Positions 6,375-12,180 of a stretch of 12,180 bases of DNA are shown here, one piece after another; the first letter of the stretch is position 1, and the number at the start of each line of letters is the position of its first letter. A model generated the notes under the pieces. That model had not been told where the DNA came from. It did not search any database and was given only the letters and a program-made list of their open reading frames with translations. Source of the DNA: CAYGBW01 sp964348185 (GTDB taxonomy: Bacteria; Desulfobacterota; BSN033; WVXP01); NCBI GenBank assembly GCA_964348185.1, contig CAYGBW010000063.1, positions 1-12,180 on the forward strand, in the 5' to 3' direction. The position numbers were made by a program, and so were the translations under genes.

Positions 6375-6807
6375 GGGAAGCGTTGATGAGGGCGAACAGC
6401 CCAAAGGCCGCAATAATTGCGGCGGAGGCTCTGTTCATCCACCGCGGCCCGTAAGAGTCGAACGTTGCCCGGAAAATGGAGACACCACCGCTCAGACTTA
6501 GCCACCGTAGAGTTGACCCGAGGAATAAACCGAAGACCCATAGCCCCGGAGGAAGATAGCTTCCCTCTGCACTTGTCATCCCCAATCCCGCAAATATCGC
6601 TGCAAAGGACAGAATGGTCATTGGATTCGCAAGGGTCAGGAAGAACGTCGACCCCTATGCACCCAGGAGGCCCTTCCCTTTGGCCGAGGCTGCTCGTGTG
6701 GTGGGTCTGGCCAGGAGCGTCTTCAGTCCCAGATAGCAGAGAAACACCCCACCGACGAGGCGAAACCATGTCTGTTGAGTGAGCAAGAGTTGGCGGGTCC
6801 TTGAGTT
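6346..6807 (-). pseudogene. LysE/RhtB-family exporter remnant (5' truncated, amber stop)
   Basis: One minus-strand frame reads TQQTWFRLVGGVFLCYLGLK and then, after a TAG at 6657-6655, TLANPMTILSFAAIFAGLG, FLGSTLRWLSLSGGVSIFRA and AAIIAAFGLFAL. These are the middle and C-terminal membrane segments of LysE-type amino-acid exporters (usually about 200 residues). The start and first membrane segments are missing; recognisable sequence begins about 6800, immediately beyond the end of the nuclease gene. The frame is otherwise open, so the loss is fairly recent. The 3' end overlaps the tail of the Spy-like gene on the other strand by 29 bp. A short translation from ATG 6621 would give a non-functional 91-residue fragment. 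Confidence 0.75.
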
Positions 6808-6819
6808 CTCAGAAAATCT

Positions 6820-7725
6820 CTAGTCACAGACCTTTCTGAAATTGCACCGGTCCCGGATCCTAGTGTCCTCGACCTTCTTGAAGAATCTCTCCGCTTTGGG
6901 CATATTCCTCTCCACATCAGTGAGCAGAGATTGCATATCGATGATGCTTCCCCTGATGTATGCCTTGACATTCTCGATTCTTCCCGGGGTGACGAAGAAT
7001 TCAGCACCCTCGTCGGCCAGCAGATTGTATTCCATGAGCTTCACATTCTCGGGTTTGACCCCCCATTTTTTCACGGCATACATCGCATAACAGGCCAGCT
7101 GAAGGGAGATTTCGCTATTGGAACCCCGACCCGTCTTCCAGTCGATGATGGTGATACCCTCGGCGGTTCGGAAACTGCAGTCGATGACCGCCCAGATCTT
7201 TGTCCCATCAAAGTAAAAAGATGAAAAGTCCTCAATCTCCAACACATCTTGCGGAGGCAGTCCCTTGAGCATTGCGAATATCTCGGAGTTGTAGAAGTTC
7301 CTCAGGCATTGTTCAACATCATCTGCGGTTTTCTTCCACTCCGTATCCAAGAGGGGTACATCATATTCATGCTCAAAAAGGCCGCCAGTCTTTGGGTAGA
7401 TCAGATATCGCTTTTCCCTAGACGACCTGAACTCATCCCTCATCTGGTTGAGGGTAATGGAAACAATCTGATCCACATCAAGGATCGAGATACCCCGCCG
7501 AAGGTTTCTCAAACTGTGTTTTATACTTTTATGAATCTTTTCGCCTGCCCACATATGGCGATTCTTAAGATTCTTGAGAACGTAGATCTGCCTTGTTCTT
7601 TCCGGAGCCCCCTTTTCCCAGCCACCCCAGTACCCGTAGTAGTTAAAGTAGTATTGCCTAGGGCAGGTTTGAAAAACCTCGTCCCTGGATTTGGACCATG
7701 AGAATTCATTTCGGATTTCATTCAT
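6820..7725 (-). CDS. stand-alone PD-(D/E)XK nuclease (Cas4/RecB-nuclease-like)
   Basis: A 301-residue protein with the signature of the RecB/Cas4/AddB nuclease branch. The N-terminus is FSWSKSRDEVFQTCPRQYYF (Cys21), followed by GEKIHKSIKH with His65. The catalytic core is AVIDCSF (Asp182) and ITIIDWKTG (Asp195, Lys197), then LQLACYAMYA with Gln209. The C-terminus is RDRCNFRKVCD (Cys294, Cys300). In Cas4-type enzymes four cysteines hold an iron-sulfur cluster (one N-terminal, three C-terminal). Here one of the C-terminal three is not at its expected place, so cluster binding is doubtful. It probably cuts or processes DNA ends. No cas, recB/addA-type helicase or toxin gene is adjacent. The ATG at 7725 is preceded by GAGGAAA at rather long spacing; no other in-frame start precedes it. 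Confidence 0.85.
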   Translation of the reverse strand: MNEIRNEFSWSKSRDEVFQTCPRQYYFNYYGYWGGWEKGAPERTRQIYVLKNLKNRHMWAGEKIHKSIKHSLRNLRRGISILDVDQIVSITLNQMRDEFRSSREKRYLIYPKTGGLFEHEYDVPLLDTEWKKTADDVEQCLRNFYNSEIFAMLKGLPPQDVLEIEDFSSFYFDGTKIWAVIDCSFRTAEGITIIDWKTGRGSNSEISLQLACYAMYAVKKWGVKPENVKLMEYNLLADEGAEFFVTPGRIENVKAYIRGSIIDMQSLLTDVERNMPKAERFFKKVEDTRIRDRCNFRKVCD

Positions 7726-8296
7726 GGGTAATGCGCTTTCCTCAGGGGGAGATTCCCCTTCTCCGACTTCGCACCCTGTTCATTTCGGGTTTACTATGAT
7801 TTGGATGAACCTGTCAAGCTCCATCGGCGAAACGGCTCTCGGAGGTTCGTCACGCCAATTGTTGTCCGTTGTCCGTAGCCCGTTGTTCAGAGATTAAGGC
7901 TAGGAATGAGAGACGATACTCAGCAGAGCCTCAAGCTGCTCCATTCCCTATCCAATGATTTGAGGGTATCCTTGCCACTGATCCCTGATATGTCGGAGCT
8001 GATTTGATTTTTCCAGACTCTGACTGTTATCATAAGGGCACCCCCTCCGAGAAAGGCTGGGAAATGACCTTCCGTTCCCTGTTGCAGCCATCACCAAGTA
8101 GCGGACAATGGGGTTTCCATGTCACTGCTTCGCTTTTTGCTCAAAGACAGGTCTGAGGAAATCGAGAAATCCCTCTCGATTTGTTAACCCTGTCCCGTGT
8201 TTGTGGCATTGGCGACAGAAACCGTTTATCACTACCGGTGCAGTAGCGTAGAATCGGCCGCTAACAAAGCTAACCCATGAAGCCCCGGGTCGAGCG
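7726..8296. other. 571-bp intergenic region with only doubtful small ORFs
   Basis: This gap lies between divergently oriented genes (nuclease on minus, fusion protein on plus). It should hold both promoters, but no strong sigma70 pair is evident for the plus gene. On the minus strand a TTGACA near 7811-7816 could be a -35 box, with CATAGT/TAGTAA at suboptimal spacing. A short tandem GTTGTCC-type repetition is seen near 7860-7876. Two small minus-strand reading frames are listed separately. Confidence 0.5.
7920..8033 (-). CDS. possible 37-aa small ORF
   Basis: ATG at 8033 is preceded on the minus strand by GGAGGGGG ending about 10 bases upstream, a good ribosome-binding site. It encodes MITVRVWKNQISSDISGISG... 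and ends LRLC. It has no membrane segment, signal or family resemblance that I can see. It may be a small protein, or a decayed gene fragment between the nuclease gene and the fragment upstream. Confidence 0.2.
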   Translation of the reverse strand: MITVRVWKNQISSDISGISGKDTLKSLDREWSSLRLC

Positions 8297-8298
8297 AT
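8122..8298 (-). pseudogene. possible 3' fragment of a gene with a CxxCH motif
   Basis: An open minus-strand frame runs from the start of the large plus-strand gene to a TGA at 8124-8122, with no ATG (only an internal GTG at 8232). It reads GRFYATAPVVINGFCRQCHK, then HGTGLTNREGFLDFLRPVFE. CRQCH fits a haem-c motif or half a zinc ribbon. The balanced, protein-like composition suggests the end of a lost gene, but chance cannot be excluded and I cannot name a family. Confidence 0.22.
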
Positions 8299-11200
8299 GA
8301 CAGTTCATTCAGAAATACTCCGCAAGCTGTTCAATATCCATCCTGAGGAAAACAGGGCTTTCGGGTGGACGGGTGGATTGATGTTTCTCATCCTTTTCAG
8401 CGAAATGGTCTTTGCGAACTTCGCCGATACCGCCTTTATCAAGAGATTCGGTGTCCAGTATCTCCCGGAAATGTTTGTCATTGATGCCCTGATCGTCTTC
8501 TTTGTCATGGACATCCTCCGGGGATTGGTAGGAAAGTACGCTGCCACAACACTCTTGGCCCGGATTTTCGTGATCTTTGCCGCCATTGAGCTCCTCTGTC
8601 GGTTTTTGATCTACCTCGACTTCGCCCTCCTCTACCCGGCCATGTACATCTTGCGGCAGCAATTCGACGGTGTGATGCTCGTGATTTTCTGGAACATTTG
8701 CAACGACATCTTCAATACGCGCCAGGCCAAGAGGATCTTCCCCCTGGTCACCGCGGGGGGAATTCTCGGGCGGATTTTGGGAAGCTTCTCCACAAATCTC
8801 CTGAGCCAGGTGACGGGTCTTGACAATCTTCTTTTCATCTCTGCAGGCGTTTTGGTTCTGGGGGCGATAGCCAGCCACCGCATCGGCGAGATCTTCCCTG
8901 CTCCCGTTGTCCCCCCGTGGGCTCAGATCCCAGAGAAAAAGGGCTTGTCTTCTCCCATTGCTGGTCTCAAAGAGATGACCCTTCTCGCCAAAGGCTCCAC
9001 GCTCTTCCTACTTCTTGCCGCTATCAGGGTCCTGCCGAACATCGTCGGCCCCATGTTCGATTTCCAGTTCAACGTTATTGTTGACAGCCGCTTTACCTCA
9101 GAGGGGGGGTTGGTGCAATTCTTTGGGGCCTTCAGGGGGGTCTTGAACATCATCATTTTCGTGTTTCTCATGTTTGTGGGGAAGGTTTACATTCGGGTCG
9201 GGATCCCCAATGCCCTTCTCCTTCGTCCGGGGAACTACTTTTTCGTTTTTTCCCTCCTCCTCTTTCGATTTGACATTCTCCTCGGCATCTACGCGAGGAT
9301 AAGCCTTAGCGTCCTCACGATGACCATGCACAATCCTGCCAACAACATCATCATCAACCTATTCCCGGATGAATTCAGGGCAAAGATCCGCCCCATTCTC
9401 CAGGTGGTCTCACGGGCAGGAAGCCTTGCTGGATCCCTGATTCTACTGGGGCTCAAGGCCTTTATCCATGCCAGATACTTCTCCGTCTTTGGCCTCCTTT
9501 TCGTGACCACCTGGATTCTGGTGACCTCTCGCCTGAGAGGAAAGTATTCATCCTTCCTGCTGGAGAGTCTCTTGGAAAAACAGGTCGATTTTCAGGAACT
9601 CGAGGAGGTGGATCTGACCGTTCTGGTCCAGGAGGAGAGGACGCTGAACCGGCTGCTCCACGGTCTGCGCCACGAGACAGGCACAGCTGCCACCCTCTGC
9701 GCTCTCATCCTGTTCGAGGCCCAATATCCCAAACTCGGTGAGGCCATTCTCTCGGTTCTCCCGGAAAAAGATCTGCCCATCCAGGTCGATTTGCTCGAAA
9801 TGCTGCGACCTGGAGATGCCCCCGTCGTTGTGCCGGCCCTTCTTGAAATGGCTGAGATGGCGCCACACGGACTTCTGCCCCATCTCGTCAGAACGGTTGG
9901 ACGGCTCGCTCCAGACGAGAATATCGACTTTCTCACTCGAACCTGTGAGGTTGGTGAGAAGAGCGTCCAGGCAGAGGCCCTTGTCTGGCTCTATCGCACC
10001 GGGATGGGCGCAAAGGGATATCCCATGCTCTCAGAGAGACTCGAAAGTCGAGATCCTGAAACCCTTCTTCTGGCGATCACGACCGTGGCGAGAACGGGGG
10101 AGAAGAAACTGGAGGAGCGCCTCCATGCCATTCTTGAGGGGTCAACAGATCCGAGGATACAGGCCACAACCCTTGAGACCCTTGGCATTCTGGATACGGA
10201 CCAACGGAACGAGCGAATCATGCCATGGCTCCAAAGCCCCAATCCCGGAGTGAGACGGGCTGCGGTTTCGGCTCTAGACCTCAATGACGAAAAGGCCCTC
10301 CCGTGGGCCATCCATATGCTCGGAGACGAATCGGCAGGGATGAGGGAGGCGGCTTTCAAAAGAATCGGCCAGATCGAAAAGCGGGCGGTTCCCGCCCTAC
10401 TCAAGGCTCTCCATTCTCCCAAGCGGAAGGTCAAGAACGGCATTCTCCGCCTTCTGGAGAGACTTGAGGTCAAGGACGTGGAGTTTTCCGAGTTCATCAC
10501 CCGGGAAATCCGTTCAGCATACGAGAACATCGATGCCACCAGGGCGCTGAAGGCCCTCAGAGAAACGCCTGCTCTGGAACTTCTGATCCAGCATCTGGAG
10601 GATAAGAACGACGATGCGGTATTTAGCGTTTTTCGGATCCTGGAGGTTCAAGGGGGAGGCAGTCAGATGCGGACGATCTACCGGGGAGTCAAGGCCAAGG
10701 CCAGGGAAAAGGCCAATGCCCTGGAGGCTCTGGAACACACCCTCCACCCTAGCCTTTGCCGGGATTTGATTCCCCTCCTCGATGACATCCCGACCACAGA
10801 GAAGCTCAGGATTGCCCGGAGACGGTTCGGTATCTCTCGAGAGAGACCGTCCGATCCTGAGCCTGTCCTGAAGAAGCTTCTGGACAGTGAGGATCCCATC
10901 ACTCAGATGTGTGCTCTGTCTGTCATCGGGGAGAGGCGGATGGAGGGGTTTCTAGAGAGGATCAGAGTTCTCCAGGGTCATTCGGACCCGGCCGTCCAGG
11001 AGACAGCGAGACAGACTCTGGAGAGGATAAGGGGCATCGATCACAGAGAAAGGGGAGCGTCCATGTTGTCAACCATGGACAAGATGATTCATCTCAAGAA
11101 AATCTATATCTTTTCTGATCTTCAGGTCAGAGAGCTGGCCGCCATCAGTTCAGTGACCGTGGAAAGAGACTACCCCAAGAGGGAGATTGTGGTCAGAGAA

Positions 11201-11503
11201 GGTGAGCGCGGGGACACCCTGTTTCTCATCATTTCTGGAGAGGTCTCCGTGATTCGGAACCATGGTACAGGCCAGGAGACCCTCATCGCAACGATCGGTA
11301 AGGACGACTACTTCGGTGAGATGGCCCTTTTTGAGGATAAACCCAGATCGGCCACGGTCAAGACCAACTCTGACGGGAAACTCCTGGAGCTTGGAAAACT
11401 CGAATTCGACGAAATCATGAGAGAGTTCCCTCAGATTTCCATCAATATCTGCCGCGTCTTCAGCCGGCGCATCCGGGAATTACAGAAAAGATTCCTGAAC
11501 TGA
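8297..11503 (+). CDS. Npt1/ATP-ADP translocase-like membrane protein fused to HEAT repeats and a cNMP-binding domain
   Basis: A 1068-residue three-part protein. Residues 1 to about 430 form a membrane domain with roughly 11-12 hydrophobic helices. WNICNDIFNTRQAKRIFPLV (from 132), followed by TAGGILGR, and FPDEFRAKIRPILQVVSRAG (from 356) are characteristic of the nucleotide-transporter (Npt1/TLC) branch. About 440-915 is a HEAT-repeat array of paired amphipathic helices, such as DPRIQATTLETLGIL and NPGVRRAAVSALDL. About 933-1060 is a cyclic-nucleotide-binding domain. Its phosphate-binding cassette FGEMALFEDKPRSATV starts at 1006 and keeps the Glu and Arg that contact the ligand, and a terminal helix (RRIRELQKRF) follows. 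The transport substrate is unknown; free-living relatives need not exchange ATP. It is probably an inner-membrane protein gated or localised by cAMP/cGMP. ATG 8297 has no good Shine-Dalgarno site. Confidence 0.92.
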   Translation: MTVHSEILRKLFNIHPEENRAFGWTGGLMFLILFSEMVFANFADTAFIKRFGVQYLPEMFVIDALIVFFVMDILRGLVGKYAATTLLARIFVIFAAIELLCRFLIYLDFALLYPAMYILRQQFDGVMLVIFWNICNDIFNTRQAKRIFPLVTAGGILGRILGSFSTNLLSQVTGLDNLLFISAGVLVLGAIASHRIGEIFPAPVVPPWAQIPEKKGLSSPIAGLKEMTLLAKGSTLFLLLAAIRVLPNIVGPMFDFQFNVIVDSRFTSEGGLVQFFGAFRGVLNIIIFVFLMFVGKVYIRVGIPNALLLRPGNYFFVFSLLLFRFDILLGIYARISLSVLTMTMHNPANNIIINLFPDEFRAKIRPILQVVSRAGSLAGSLILLGLKAFIHARYFSVFGLLFVTTWILVTSRLRGKYSSFLLESLLEKQVDFQELEEVDLTVLVQEERTLNRLLHGLRHETGTAATLCALILFEAQYPKLGEAILSVLPEKDLPIQVDLLEMLRPGDAPVVVPALLEMAEMAPHGLLPHLVRTVGRLAPDENIDFLTRTCEVGEKSVQAEALVWLYRTGMGAKGYPMLSERLESRDPETLLLAITTVARTGEKKLEERLHAILEGSTDPRIQATTLETLGILDTDQRNERIMPWLQSPNPGVRRAAVSALDLNDEKALPWAIHMLGDESAGMREAAFKRIGQIEKRAVPALLKALHSPKRKVKNGILRLLERLEVKDVEFSEFITREIRSAYENIDATRALKALRETPALELLIQHLEDKNDDAVFSVFRILEVQGGGSQMRTIYRGVKAKAREKANALEALEHTLHPSLCRDLIPLLDDIPTTEKLRIARRRFGISRERPSDPEPVLKKLLDSEDPITQMCALSVIGERRMEGFLERIRVLQGHSDPAVQETARQTLERIRGIDHRERGASMLSTMDKMIHLKKIYIFSDLQVRELAAISSVTVERDYPKREIVVREGERGDTLFLIISGEVSVIRNHGTGQETLIATIGKDDYFGEMALFEDKPRSATVKTNSDGKLLELGKLEFDEIMREFPQISINICRVFSRRIRELQKRFLN

Positions 11504-11506
11504 GTT

Positions 11507-11977
11507 TCACTGCCCTTCAAGGAATTTTGGCGGCAGGGAACCTCCACGCGCCCCTTCCCGGTTCCGGAGGATCATCATCGTGGAGGTTCCATGGGCAAGC
11601 ATCTTGTCCTCATGATTGACGACCTCAGCCTCGCCCAGGGCAAGTGTCTTGCCAAGCTTGATCCGACGCCCCCTGGCGATCAGTTTCCCCCCTTGGGCTG
11701 GAGCCAGATAGTTGACTTTCAGGTCCACGGTAGTCATTCCCGCGTTTTCATCGACCTCAGAAAACACCGCCCAAAAGGCGGCGGCATCGATGATCGAAGC
11801 AAAGACACCTCCATGAACAGCCCCGAAAGGCTGGAGGTGTTTGTTTTGCAGATCAATATCGATGAGAGCGTATCCCAAGGCCAATTCACGGATCGACATG
11901 GACAGGAGCGAAAAATAGGGGCACCGGTTGACCCAATCACTGACAGCTTGAACATACTCAGGGTTGAGCTTTCCCAT
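11507..11977 (-). CDS. PaaI-type hotdog-fold acyl-CoA thioesterase
   Basis: A 156-residue hotdog-fold protein. The active-site segment GAVHGGVFASIIDAAAFWAV follows a QNKHLQPFG lead-in, as in PaaI/YdiI-type thioesterases. TTVDLKVNYLAPAQGGKLIA and GKTLALGEAEVVNHEDKMLAHG give the remaining strands. It should hydrolyse acyl- or aryl-CoA thioesters; the substrate cannot be read from the sequence. ATG 11977 is chosen because AAAGGA lies 6 bases upstream; the GTG at 11992 would place that site inside the gene. It converges on the fusion gene with just 3 bp between the stop codons and no terminator between them, so the transcripts must overlap. A promoter is visible at 12098-12126. Confidence 0.9.
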   Translation of the reverse strand: MGKLNPEYVQAVSDWVNRCPYFSLLSMSIRELALGYALIDIDLQNKHLQPFGAVHGGVFASIIDAAAFWAVFSEVDENAGMTTVDLKVNYLAPAQGGKLIARGRRIKLGKTLALGEAEVVNHEDKMLAHGTSTMMILRNREGARGGSLPPKFLEGQ

Positions 11978-12097
11978 AACCGTTCCTTTCACGATCCGCT
12001 ATCCCGACGACTGCACCCCCCCCACCGTTGGCGCAGGCCTGCCGCCCCCCCCCGTCGCCTGGAGCCGCCACATGCGATGGGTGAGCGGTTTCTGGAG

Positions 12098-12126
12098 AAT
12101 ATAAGGCACTCAATCCCCCAGGTCAA
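12098..12126 (-). promoter_or_regulatory. sigma70-type promoter of the thioesterase gene
   Basis: On the minus strand TTGACC (12126-12121) and TATATT (12103-12098) are separated by exactly 17 bp, one of the best promoter matches in the window. The leader to ATG 11977 would be about 115 bases and includes C/G runs around 12016-12050. Confidence 0.6.
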
Positions 12127-12180
12127 TGGGAACGAGTGACGGGACTTTCCAGACTTTTTGCCTTCCCCTTGCCGACCTGG

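Noticed and set aside
8309..8878. Long antisense frame beneath the fusion gene (189 codons)
   Set aside because: It lies wholly inside a strongly supported membrane-protein gene, with composition expected of a shadow frame and no ribosome-binding site.
11591..12139. 182-codon plus-strand frame across the thioesterase gene
   Set aside because: It is antisense to a clear hotdog-fold gene, Pro/Arg-rich, and has no family resemblance.

Overview
The window most resembles the chromosome of a Gram-negative deltaproteobacterium (Desulfobacterota). This is inferred from gene content, not from a marker gene. The supporting features are a MucR/Ros-type zinc-finger regulator, an ECF sigma / zinc anti-sigma / Spy-like periplasmic protein operon, lipoprotein signals, and a large transporter-like/HEAT/cyclic-nucleotide-binding fusion. 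No rRNA, complete tRNA, CRISPR array or transposase gene was found.

Region 1 (1-2708) looks like accessory DNA. Two copies of a roughly 208-bp palindromic, MITE-like element lie in opposite orientation at its two ends; the left copy is cut by the window start. Between them, on the minus strand, are a secreted trypsin-like serine protease, a tiny lipoprotein whose start codon overlaps the protease stop, and a collapsed CocE/NonD-type hydrolase pseudogene. There are also decayed coding scraps and about 500 bp with no recognisable gene.

Region 2 (2709-4506) holds a strong hairpin, a MucR-family regulator (minus) and a divergent FAD-dependent thioredoxin-reductase-like protein (plus). The two genes are separated by back-to-back sigma70-type promoters.

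Region 3 (4507-6374) is a compact plus-strand operon: an ECF sigma factor, its probable membrane anti-sigma factor (GTGA overlap) and a Spy/CpxP-like periplasmic protein. Together they look like an envelope-stress or metal-stress sensing circuit.

Region 4 (6346-8296) runs on the minus strand. It has a LysE-family exporter pseudogene (5' truncated, with an in-frame amber stop), a stand-alone PD-(D/E)XK nuclease related to Cas4/RecB nuclease domains, and about 570 bp with only doubtful small ORFs.

Region 5 (8297-12180) contains a 1068-residue fusion: an Npt1/ATP-ADP-translocase-like membrane domain, a long HEAT-repeat array and a C-terminal cyclic-nucleotide-binding domain. It is followed tail-to-tail, with a 3-bp gap, by a PaaI-type hotdog thioesterase that has its own good promoter.

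No complete new multi-gene system can be proved from sequence alone. The best candidates are the fusion protein, the protease/lipoprotein pair between the inverted elements, and the solo nuclease.
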